NCBI GenBank assembly: GCA_037501455.1
Contig: CM074858.1
Span: 76,668,501 to 76,732,500, forward strand
Length of the DNA stretch: 64,000 nt
Origin: Lantana camara
Taxonomy: Eukaryota > Streptophyta > Magnoliopsida > Lamiales > Verbenaceae
Reading direction: 5' to 3'
Under the pieces are notes generated by a model. It was not told the DNA's origin. It ran no database searches and saw only the letters and a list, made by a program, of their open reading frames with translations. Each line of letters opens with the position of its first letter. The first letter of the stretch is position 1. Below, one piece after another: positions 1 to 9,835 of this stretch. A program made the translations under genes and the position numbers.

Positions 1-1
1 G

Positions 2-586
2 CGTTGGACTAAGGAAGGTGGTGTTAAACGAGCTAGATCTCCAAAGGTTATTGAAGAAGCCATTGAGAAAATCCAAATAATTCAACAACGTATGAAAGCG
101 GCCCAAGATCGTCAAAAGAGTTATGCCGATCGCCGGAGAAGACCCCTGGAATTCGAAGTCGGAGATAAGGTTTTCTTGAAAGCATCTCCAAGGAAAGGAT
201 TCAGCCGTATTGGTAAAGGTGGAAAGCTCAATCCCCGTTATCTTGGACCTTTTGAAATCCTCGAACGGGTTGGAGAAACTGCATACAGATTGAACTTACA
301 TCCGAACATGACCGGGATTCATAATGTATTCCATGTTTCACAGCTCCGGAAATATTATCCCGATGAATCAACTATTCTCCCAATTGAAGATGTACAGCTT
401 GAACCGGACCTAACCATCAAGAAGAAACCAGAGAGAATCATGGATCGAAAAATGCAAGAGTTAAGAAGTCGGCAAATACCAATGGTTAAAGTGTTATGGA
501 AAGATCAGAAGTCTGAAGAAGCCACTTGGGAAACTGAAGAAAAGATAAGGAAGCTGTATCCGGAATTATTCAGGTCAGACCAGTGA
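2..586 (+). CDS. Ty3/gypsy chromovirus pol, 3' end (element X)
   Basis: This is the C-terminal 194 codons of a gag-pol polyprotein; the 5' part lies outside the window and the frame is open from base 2. The first residues (WTKEGGVKRARSP) belong to the integrase C-terminal region, followed by the plant GPF/Y-type stretch (KVFLKASPRKG, then LNPRYLGPFEILERVGETAY and HNVFHVSQLRKY). The last 50 or so residues form a chromodomain (PERIMDRKM, VKVLWKD, EEATWETEEKIRKLYPELF). Integrase inserts the cDNA, and the chromodomain of this family is known to bias insertion towards heterochromatin. The family is Ty3/gypsy chromovirus, probably the Tekay/Del branch given the chromodomain and the 3-kb LTR. The frame has no stop or frameshift in this stretch. 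The TGA stop overlaps the start of the pre-PPT hairpin. Confidence 0.93.
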   Translation, partial: RWTKEGGVKRARSPKVIEEAIEKIQIIQQRMKAAQDRQKSYADRRRRPLEFEVGDKVFLKASPRKGFSRIGKGGKLNPRYLGPFEILERVGETAYRLNLHPNMTGIHNVFHVSQLRKYYPDESTILPIEDVQLEPDLTIKKKPERIMDRKMQELRSRQIPMVKVLWKDQKSEEATWETEEKIRKLYPELFRSDQ

Positions 587-619
587 ACCTGGGGACCAGG
601 TTCTTTTAAGGGGGGGAGG
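585..619 (+). promoter_or_regulatory. Pre-PPT hairpin and polypurine tract of X
   Basis: GAACCT (585-590) pairs with AGGTTC (598-603) around loop GGGGACC. It is followed by CTTTTAA and the purine run 608-619, which would prime plus-strand synthesis directly before the LTR at 621. The same hairpin position is seen in F, G, H, J, L and the TRIM. Confidence 0.8.
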
Positions 620-620
620 T

Positions 621-3600
621 TGTGACGCCCCGTTCATCTAAAGGTTTAGGTTAACAAGTGTTAGGGTCGTGGGAAGTTCAAACGAAGAATCCGATAGAAT
701 GAATGTAACCCTAGCAAGCTTGTTTCGGGATAACTACGTCAATAGATTGCTTTGAAGTTCCTTTGAATTAACCTAAGTTCGGGATGAGCTATGCGAGATC
801 CGTCTTTGCCATTTAATTTATTTTGATGTCTTGAGATAAATGACGTTAATTTCATAATTTTCGGAAACCGTTTGCTTACCCGACGCCCTAAAACCGGTCC
901 ACTTCGACCGGTTATCTCTTGGAGTTGAGCCTAGACCATTCACCTACTTGCTTCCACTTTTCCCTTCACGTTTAAGCAATGAGAGCAGACCTTAATTTCA
1001 GCCTCATCACCTACTTGCTTGCATTTTTCCCCACGTTTGAGCAAGTGGCAGCAGCTCCTCACTTCAAATGCATCATCACCTCCTTGCTTCCTTTCCTTCT
1101 CACCCTTCTCACGTTAAACCAAAAGAGCAGCAGCCATTCTACACTTAATTCTCTTCTTTTCTCCTCACGTTAAAGGGAGCAACAGCAGCACAACACCAAT
1201 TTTTTCCCTTTTCTTCCTTCACGTACAACCCTTTCTTTCTTGCAAAAGGTAAAGACTTCATTATAGACAAGGGAAGAAGCAATCCTCCATCTCCTTCCAT
1301 CTTCGGATTTCAGTCAAGGAAGGTAATAAATAGGTCCCTCATCATCTTTATCCTTCCATTTCAGCAAAGTTCAGCTTCTAAGTTGTGGCCATGGAGTTAT
1401 GAGTTCAGCTATGAGTAGGAATTTGTTAGAAATTTGAAGCTCTTGCATGTTTGCTGAAAGTTGATGACCTTTAAGTGATTTTACATTGTACAAACTGCAA
1501 GTACTTGCATAAACTGAAGTTTATTTGCAGCATGTTACCTTACATGAAATTATAGATTCTTTATGTATGATTTATGGACCTGATATTCAAGTTTTGAGGC
1601 CTGGAACAAGTAGGAACCGAAACCACAAGTGAATCCCCTGTTCTGCCCTGTTTCATAGTTTCTGCAGTGACTTTCTCGCATCTGTTACCCAAGCAAAACA
1701 TCTTAGAATTGCCTGAATTTGTAACCACTGAAACTTCGTTGAGTCTAGGACACTCTCCTTTTTACGGCTTGTCAAAATTCATTCTGGAGAGTGAGATATG
1801 CCCAATACAAAATGGTGTCGCCAGTCTGCCGAAATCCTGCGTTCAGCCAACTTTAAACAATAAACTGTTTTGATTCGCTTGGAATAAAAAATTGAGCCAT
1901 ATATTTTCAGAAAGATGTGTGTGTCTAGTTTCATTTCCAAAAAACGAAACTGAATTTGGACTTCTAAATTTTAAGATATTCTGATTTTCCTACAGCCTGG
2001 TCATTTTCAGAAAACTGCCAGCTTTTACTAGAATTGCAACCGAAGCCTCGTTTGAGCTTCTCTTCCGTTTCTTTCGTGATTTTTCCATACCGAACTTGTT
2101 CCTAACATGTTAAATTATGTAATTATGAACTGTTCAGATTATGGTGCTATGATACGAGGAGAAAATATGCTCCGTGATTTGCTTCCTCGTAGCCCGGCAT
2201 GCCTAAATGAAACCCTTGCTCAAGTGCAGTTCAATTCTTGCATTCCATTGCATTCATTTTTCACTGCCGTGCGTCTAAGTGGTTCATGATCGAGTCTTTG
2301 TCATGTTTTGCTCTTTGTTTGTTCAGAGGTGTTCCCAGGAGAGTTCGAAACGGAGGGTTAGTCTCATTTCCGTGCCCGGTGTCGTTCTTTGGAACTCTTT
2401 TGTCAAAGGTGAGGTTAGGTGTGTTTTAGTTATGCCCTAATACCCTTATATGATTGTTTCCGGCCTGAATAGCTATGTATTAAGGTTATATATGTACGTA
2501 TACTTCTGATATTTGCACTCTTGAAGGTTTTATTTGATACGTGTATAATTTTGGGCCTAGGTATGCCTTGATCTTGAGAAGTGGTAACTCTTGAAAGTGA
2601 TAAAATGTGATATCTGTACTATTGCGAGATAAGCCATTGAAAGATATGGCAAGTGCGTTCCTGATACTTGTGTATAATTCGTGCATTGGGCCCGGAGGCT
2701 ATGGGTAAGGGAGCCTGGAACGGTATTGGGCCGTCAGGACCGTGCCCTGTGCATAGTCTTCATTTGAGATTACTTGCTTGTTTCCAGGAGGTTTGGTACA
2801 TGTCAGTTATCTTGAGCCGGTGGTAACCCCATCGAAGGAGCGGGTAGGAGTCATGAGCCACCGTCTCGATGTGTATACGTGTTTCTGAAAGGATTGGGGT
2901 GCACTCCCTTCCTTTCCATGGCGTGATGGTGGGATTGTGTTTTGATTTCTGTTTTTTCCTGTATTTTTGAGGCGTGTTGACGGATGTGGTTTGAAAGCTC
3001 GTACTCGCCGAGCTCTGTTCTATTTTGAGTTGTGAAACAAGGATGGAATGAATAGGATTTTAATTTCTTTTGTATACGTATGTATCTTTTGGCTTTTAGA
3101 AAATGTTTTGGTATGCAAAAACCATCCTTGGGTTCATGAACATTCGAATTTTGGTACGTGCTCTGCTCTGTTATATCTATAGCGTGCGTGGGTTAACCCC
3201 TCACTCAGTCGTGGACTGATTCCTTGCTTTTCCATCTTTTAGTTTCGCAGGTACAGGTATGCTTTGGTCGAGCTAGACGGAGCATTGAGTAGTTCATGTT
3301 CGTCTAAGTCGAGTCTTTGGGTTGCACTTGCATACACTCTACATTTTGTTCATGTACATATTGTGGCCTTACCAGCATAGATGTTAAGTTTTAAATTGCC
3401 ACTGTCGGGCTGGAACTTTTGGAATAAACTTGGTATATGTTGGATATTTGCTCAGTTATAACCTGTGATGGGCTCGTGTGTGTAAATCGTTTTGAAATAT
3501 TACGCTTCCGCATGTGTTTGTAATTTGATACTTGAATGTACATTTCGTAAGGGTTAGAATCCGCCTAGCTTAGGAGTGTTTGTCTGTCTCCCGTTCGCTT

Positions 3601-3691
3601 TGACTTATGCATGTATACGGATTTCCCATTTCGTATATGTGTCGGGTCAGAGTGCGGGGGATGTGGTGACCCTACGCTCCGGGGTGCTACA
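621..3691 (+). repeat. 3' LTR of element X (3,071 bp)
   Basis: The LTR runs from TGTGACGCCCCG after the purine tract to GGGGTGCTACA. GAGAC at 3692-3696 is the expected right copy of the target duplication; the left copy is outside the window. Sequence signals suggest a spliced leader: a donor GGAAG|GTAATA at 1323, an internal exon 2327-2408 (GTTCAG| ... CAAAG|GTGAGG), and a final acceptor TTTCGCAG ending at 3250. The end module (CCCGTTCGCT, CCATTTCGT, TGCGGGGGATGTGGTG) is shared with every other long LTR in the window. X inserted into the palindromic part of LTR D. Short ORFs here are not convincing genes. Confidence 0.88.
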
Positions 3692-3782
3692 GAGACACCC
3701 CCGTGTCTCGGTACAGAAGAAACAGACCCTCGTGCACCCCCGTTACAAGCTGAGAAGGCACAGATTGACACCCCTGTGTCAA
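3692..3782. repeat. GC-rich palindrome pair in LTR D
   Basis: Two short hairpins with C-rich loops: GAGACAC-CCCC-GTGTCTC (3692-3709) and TTGACAC-CCCT-GTGTCAA (3765-3782). The outer stem bases differ but pairing is kept in both. Element X integrated exactly at the left edge of the first palindrome. Confidence 0.75.
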
Positions 3783-5161
3783 GAACGTAACAACAACAAA
3801 TAAAACGCAGACTTATGCCCTGTTTTTCTTGCTTCCAACACTGCAACAACTCAAGCAACAATTAGGCAATATATCCAACAACTAAGGGCATGAAATGCAA
3901 CAACAACTCAGGCCTAACAATATATAAAACTGACAGCAACAAGAACAAGAAGACGCAGCAGCTGACAGCAACAATTTCAGTCCAAAAAACGGGGCAAAAT
4001 CCCACGAAAAACAGAGCATATTGATCTCATTAATCCCCAACATGTTCAGGTAAGCTAAGCCATCAAAAATACAGCGAAATAACTCCAAATTAACATACAA
4101 GTCAGCCCCAAGGAAGCTCAGACGTGAGTCGCAGGCACACACGACCATTTTATGAAATTTTCTCAAAGTCTCAGAAATGATATCTCATGAATACTCTTAC
4201 TACCTGGTAATCAATGATCATAAATGAAAAGAGGATGTCAAAACAATCAGTTTCAAGGTTCAAATCACTCAAATCCATCAAGAAATGAAAGAGATCATCA
4301 AATTGGTCCCAAACCTCTTATTTTCGAGTTCTTGCAGAAACCTCATGAAACCATGATCAAAATTAGGGATGAATGAATGAAAATGACTCATATTGAATGT
4401 ACATAACATATCCAAGCTTACCTTGTGGATTAATGGAGGTTTGGAAGGAGATTTGAGCTTGAATCTCAAGGTAGGGCTTGAGCTACGGGAAAAACTGGGA
4501 AGCAGGAGATGTTTGGGATATTTTCAGCAAGTGGGAAGGGTTGGTTCGGTTTGGGGGGTGTATGGCTGAATAAAGGGTTGATTTAGGGTTCCATAGAGTC
4601 TAACCATGGTTAATTTGGTCAACAAATGAATAAGTTATGGTCATTTTAGTGCAGCAAGGTCAGTTTCGTCGCCGTTTCATTTATCGGTTGGATTTCGGAG
4701 GTTCAAACGGTATTAGAAAAATATAAGGCTCAGTTTAATAAACTCGAATTTTCATTACGAGTTCAGCGAAGTTGACGGATCTTGAATCCGAGTTCCCGAG
4801 CTCAAGATATTAAATACGAAACCAAGGGTGCACTAATTGCTCGTTAGCCCCCGACTTGGATCCCAAAATTCAAATTAAATCCGAAACACATGCAAATGAA
4901 TTCGAAAATACGAAACGAACATATATTCCTATACAAGACACGTATAAGTTCAACATAATAAATTTGCACGAAATTCCGGTATCAATTCAAATAGAAACGA
5001 AGCACGTAAAAGTCACTCATACACAAAGTAACAATAAAATTCATAATATTAACAAATAATATAACATCACATACGTATATATATAATTTATAATACATGC
5101 ATGCATATATAATTTATAAATATCAAAATGCATGCATAGTTATATTCATGCACACGTACAC

Positions 5162-5165
<4 letters not shown>

Positions 5166-5220
<55 letters not shown>
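5166..5220. repeat. (TA)n microsatellite in LTR D
   Basis: Almost pure TA dinucleotide run with one interruption near the right end. It lies in the AT-rich U3 part of the LTR, at the position of the TA runs in the G LTRs. Confidence 0.95.
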
Positions 5221-5223
<3 letters not shown>

Positions 5224-5513
5224 TATATAAATATATATTAATATTAATAACATTAAATAAAATAATTAACATTTAATATAAATAAAATTAAATTAAATAT
5301 ATAAACACGTAGAAATAATTATTTCGCGCAACTAAGGAGCACAAAAGTTATTCACATAAATTCAAATTCAAATATTGCATATATTTCAATTAATCACTTA
5401 TTTAACAATTAAACAATAAAATTTAATTAGAGAAAACACTAAAAACCAATTAATTTGCGCAAATTAGTAAACACATATGTCATTTTAAAATACTGAAAAG
5501 TTGGGGCGTTATA

Positions 5514-6218
5514 ATGTGTGATAACCTAATAATTAATACTCATGGTTACCAAGCTGTATATTGGAGATTATGCACGCCCACTCGTTGGGGCCATGAATAT
5601 CCTTATGAATGAACGAACGAATATGATAGTTGTAATCCCATTGATGCTTTTCATTGTTTTACTCACTTGGGATATTGCTGTAAAACTTCCTACGAGATTA
5701 TGGCTTGCATGTATATGTTTAAATTCTGCATTAATTATACTTATGCCCTGTTTTATACCCACTAGTCTCCTTTAGACTGAATCCGGTTTGTTTTCAGTTT
5801 TGTTGTGCAGGTTTAGGGAGTGCTAGGCGGGAATACGAGTCACGTAGGTCTTGCATTTGGGTCTAGTACTTTCTTTTACACTCATATTTTTGTTTTGCAT
5901 TCAGATTATGACTATGTTGGGCGCTTAGTGATTTTGTAGGCTGTGTGGGCCGTTGATACTTGTACATTGGATATCTTGTTAATTTGGAGCTTGAAAGCTT
6001 ATCGTATATATATATGCTATGATTTGCTTCCACATTAATGTCTTCAATCTGATTTATTACTTCTTGTTCTTGACTGGTTTAAGGGTTAGCTCCCACATAG
6101 CATAGCGTGTGTGTTGTGTCCCCGTTCACCGTGATTTGGCACATGTATTGACCTTCCATTTCATATGCGGGTCGGGTCTCAGTACGGGGGATGTGGTGCC
6201 TTCCGCTCCGGTGCTACA
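5514..6218 (+). repeat. LTR E, 3' part, interrupted by D
   Basis: It shows the last 705 bp of a plus-strand LTR: the TTGGAGATTATGCACGCCCA module, a splice-acceptor-like TTGTTGTGCAG ending at 5810, the CCCGTTCACCGTG module and the end GATGTGGTGCC...GGTGCTACA. The 5' half should lie left of the window, beyond D and X. It is more diverged from the G and L LTRs than those are from each other. Confidence 0.78.
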
Positions 6219-7710
6219 GTTCATACTTTCAACTGTATAACAACGCCATCAAGATACGTATTTCGCACTTATTTATACATGTGGATTATAAGTCGCATGC
6301 ATTCAAATCGAACACGTTGCATTAGGGTTTAACTATATTCTAACCTCACCTTATCCCAAACGAAGCCGAAGACAAAGTGTTTGATTCACCCCGGAATCAA
6401 CTAGCCGACAAAACACCACCCCGGGTGCACCTAGACAAACTGAAGGCAAAAGACAAGACTTCAAAATGAACCACGTAGACGCACGACAAATTCATGAATG
6501 TTATAACTCGTATGGTGCATGGTTCCAAATTACACAACTTCACGTAGTCAAAGCATGCACATGCATATCATAACAATCAAGTCAGTGCATAACATAAAAC
6601 AATCATAAATCATGTTGGGGAGCATGCTTAGGGTGGGAAAGAACTAACAAAGCTGAAAGAAACGAGAGCAAAGCCCGAAAAACAAATGAAGCAACGCGTC
6701 GAGGCCACGCCTAAAAGCGTCGGGCCGCGCCGCAACAATAGAAATGAAACTGGACAAGTGTCACGGCCGCGCCCAAAAGCGTCACGCCCGCGAAGCTCTT
6801 CCAGTAAGAGACATACACAAATTGGTCGAGCCCGCAATGCTTATCCAGACGCCCAACAAAATAAGGTGTCGCACCCACAACGCAAAATGTATGTATTTCG
6901 GTAGCGCCCATGACCGAGCTCTGGACAGAGCAGTCATGGCGACAAGCAAGCGGCAACCAAAAACCCGAGCTCCACACTATAACATCGAATAGCATACATA
7001 GATCACATTAGTACACAAATCGAGCTCCGAAACGAGCCCGAACACACCAAAACCCGAAACCCACACTATTCACTATCTTCCCCAAATAGGCACATAAACA
7101 CAAAATCATGTTGTGAAAAGCATTTAGAAACGAAGCACGTAACGAGAAGAATATAAATCTTACCTTGGATCATTGATCGGACAAACGGGGTCGGGGTTTT
7201 TGAGCTTGAAAGGGCCGGGTGGGTTTTCTCTTCTCCTCCTTCATCTCTCTTGGGGACCAATCAATATGGGAGAGAAAAGGGGATCCGGTCCCTTTTCTTA
7301 GGGATAAGAAATGGGTCGGGAAAAATGGGTAGGGTCAAACGATATTTTGCCTATTCGGATCAGATTTTAAAACGGTAGGGCTATCAAATGGCTTTAGAAA
7401 AATACAAAGTTAATTTCATCAAATCCAAATCGTCGAAACAAACTCAATGGAGGGGTCAAAATTGGAATTCGAATTCCCGAGCACAAGATAGCCACGAAGG
7501 CCGAAAACACCCTAATTACAATTAGGTCCTTAATCTTTCAAATGGAGGACATTCGAGCCCAAACAAATTTAATTACATCTAAAGCGCATATAACATAAAT
7601 AAGTTACACGTTGACAGTGAAAGCATGAGGATTTACATAAATCACGAAATTACTGAATTAAACTCTCTCTTGACGCCCTACCTGGAATGCCTAAGAGACG
7701 GGGCGTTATA
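6219..7710 (-). repeat. 3' LTR of element F, 5' part
   Basis: On the minus strand the LTR starts at 7710 as TATAACGCCCC directly after a purine tract and runs left until E interrupts it at 6219. A strong donor-like ATCCAAG|GTAAGATTT sits at 7162-7163. A GC-rich stretch (6684-6850) occupies the place where other LTRs carry palindromes. The AATTCGAATTCCCGAGC motif (7460-7490) matches the upstream hairpin of the L and G families. Confidence 0.82.
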
Positions 7711-7892
7711 ATCTCTCCCCCTTAAAAAGGACCTGCCCTCAGGTCCTACTCCTCGAGTTAGAACTACGAGAAACTCTCCCGTATTCACCTAAGTTGGAGG
7801 TTCATGACGTCTCGATCAGGGTTAGCTCGAGAAAGGTCTTCCAGCATAAAGGGGTTCTATACTTCACTTCAAGCTTAACATAACACGATCCC
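7711..7892 (-). other. F internal 3' tail: purine tract and pre-PPT hairpin
   Basis: On the minus strand, hairpin GGACCT-GAGGGC-AGGTCC (7729-7746) is followed by TTTTTAAGGGGGAGAGAT and the LTR. No coding sequence is recognised. The segment is cut at 7892 by G and resumes at 23408. ATCCC at 7888-7892 is the left copy of the G target duplication. Confidence 0.8.
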
Positions 7893-9748
7893 TGTAACAC
7901 CCCAGTTTTTTTTTTTATAGTACAACATGACGTATGAAATTATGATATATATATATTTAATTATGATTTAATTTGTTTTAAATTTTAGAATTTAATTGTG
8001 ATCTATTTTATGTTAATTAATTTCCGAACATGACTTGAATGTTTCTATTTGCCTAATTTCTAAGTGTAAACATGTTATGCTACTATGTAATATATTCTTT
8101 ATTTGAAATTCTTGAATCAAGTTGATTTAAATGTGAAGATTATGTATGTGAGTGATTCTAAATGATTCTTGTAATGAATGAAATGAACGTTTATACGTCT
8201 TTAAGACTTTAATAGTGCACATGAACGTGTTCATTACATTATAGCATCTTTTCTTCATTCATATCATGATCATTACTTAGCCGTGCGTCTTACATGGTTC
8301 AATTGGAGTCTCGAGTCTCACGAACACGTCTTGTTGTCTCTTGTACAGTTCATCTCCAGGGCGGAGAAATCTTGATCAACTAGGCACTCGGTAACTTGTA
8401 TCCTTGTATCACTATGTTCCAGGTGAGGGTGGTTTGGTTCTAGTTACATATTAAACCCTACAACTTTATGTGACAAGTTTGGCCAAAACCTTATGTATAT
8501 ATATATGTTATTTGCAAAGTAGAGTCATCGAGTAAATTATGATCGAGTAAACCTTTTCTCATGAATTATGAAATATGTTATGTTTCTTATGAATCAAATA
8601 TTTTTGGCGAGAATATGATTATGAACATGATTATGAATGCACGGGCCCAGGGACTTAGTGCAAGTGGCTATCCGGGGAGACAAGGGACTTGTACTAGTCC
8701 CACCACATTTACGGTGATACCGGCCCTCGCTAGGAGGTTTAGCGGGGAATGGGAGCTGAGTGCCCTTGGGGGATTCATGTACCCCCATTGGCCTGTGTAT
8801 GGACCGGTGGTCGGGTCTTGCTAACCCGTCCACCACCCGGAGGTAGAAGGTTGAAACTTATTTTATGATTATGATTATGTTATAACTGATATGCACCGTG
8901 CGGGAAGGCCGGGACACGGATTGCCCAAACGACTATGTCTTATGATATGATATATGATCTGTGTGTATTATGATATATTGCATGATCACCTAATTAATGT
9001 ATTAATGATATTTGTCGTACACGGTCGGAGTTTGGTTGGAGATAATGCACGCTCACTCACCGAGCCTTTAAGTTTATGTATAAATTATGAACTTAATGAA
9101 CTTAAAATGATCGGTCGTAAAGTCCGAGCATTGCTTAGTTATTCTCTTGCCCTTTTGGGAACTAATTTTAAATAAAACCTTGCTCGGGGTTTATGACTTG
9201 CATGTGCATGTTTTATATATACGTATATCGCTCTTGCTCACTCAGTCTTTTAGAGACTGACCCTCTCCCTCCCCAATCTTTTAGTGCACAGGTTTGGCTT
9301 TGGAGTTTCGAGCTAGGCGGTTTTGTGTTGAGTCTTTGAGTCGGTCAGGTTAATCTAGAAGAGTCTTTGCCCTCGCTTATGTATTTAAATTGTATATGAT
9401 TCGGCTTTGTAAACTTATGAACTTGAATTTTTATATATTTGATATTAAATTGCTTTGCCGGACTTCGATATAAATTAAAAGAGGCCTGAGGTGCCCAAGC
9501 CTGCGTGTGGTTGGTGTGTTTAATTTCTGTAGGCCCGTGGCCAATGCATGTGATCGGATTTTGTGTTCCGTTGCATTATGCTTTGTTAGTTGGTTATAAG
9601 TGCAGGGTCTAAGTTCCGCCTAGCTTAGGAGGTTTGTTTTTTTTGTCTCCCGTTCGCTATGGTTTGATACAGGTGTGGACTACCCATTTCGTTACTCGTA
9701 TTGAGCCATAGTGCGGGGGATGTGGTGCCTCACGTGCGGGGTGCTACA
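7893..9748 (+). repeat. G LTR1, with 1.8-kb internal deletion
   Basis: The LTR has intact ends (TGTAACACCCC...GGGGTGCTACA), but at about 7936-7944 it jumps from ACGTATG to the second TA-rich stretch. It lacks the segment found in LTR2 between about 12968 and 14806, so it is 1,856 bp instead of about 3,660. The missing part holds the upstream hairpin, the putative first exon with its donor, and the palindrome cluster. The internal exon (8349-8422) and final acceptor (AG at 9290-9291) remain. The hairpin at 8806-8834 is intact. Confidence 0.87.
8806..8834 (+). promoter_or_regulatory. Conserved LTR stem-loop (CTTGCTA loop), G LTR1
   Basis: GGTGGTCGGGT pairs with ACCCGTCCACC (one T-T mismatch) around loop CTTGCTA. 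Counterparts occur at 30533-30561 (L), 58715-58743 (C), 26172-26199 (H) and near 43118-43150 (K), with paired changes in the stem. Confidence 0.75.
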
Positions 9749-9756
9749 TCCTTAAG

Positions 9757-9835
9757 TGGTATCAGAGCCCGGTTGCAAAACCGGTGTTCTGGAGTCGTGT
9801 TTGAGTCAGTCTAGGTCGTACGGCTTAGGAACTAC
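9757..9835 (+). promoter_or_regulatory. Primer binding site and leader block of G internal 1
   Basis: TGGTATCAGAGCC (9757-9769) is complementary to the 3' end of plant initiator-Met tRNA. It overlaps a hairpin CCGGTT-GCAA-AACCGG (9769-9784). Next comes a block ending TAGGTCGTACGGCTTAGG that is shared with L, H, F and J and could serve RNA packaging or dimerisation (inference). Confidence 0.9.

Larger units (their letters stand above)
3692..5513 (-). repeat. LTR D, 5' part, interrupted by X
   Basis: On the minus strand it begins near 5513 as TATAACGCCCC (decayed TGTAAC) and runs left until X cuts it at 3692. It is closely related to the G LTRs: the same promoter-proximal block (4740-4860), the same putative first exon and donor CACAAG|GTAAGC at 4420-4421, and a (TA)n run at the same place. 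The downstream palindromes differ from G (see 3692-3782). Whether D is a solo LTR or part of a larger copy cannot be seen. ATGTG after 5513 is the expected TSD copy. Confidence 0.82.

Noticed and set aside
9757..9769. tRNA gene near the primer sites.
   Set aside because: Only the 13-nt primer complement is present; there is no cloverleaf.
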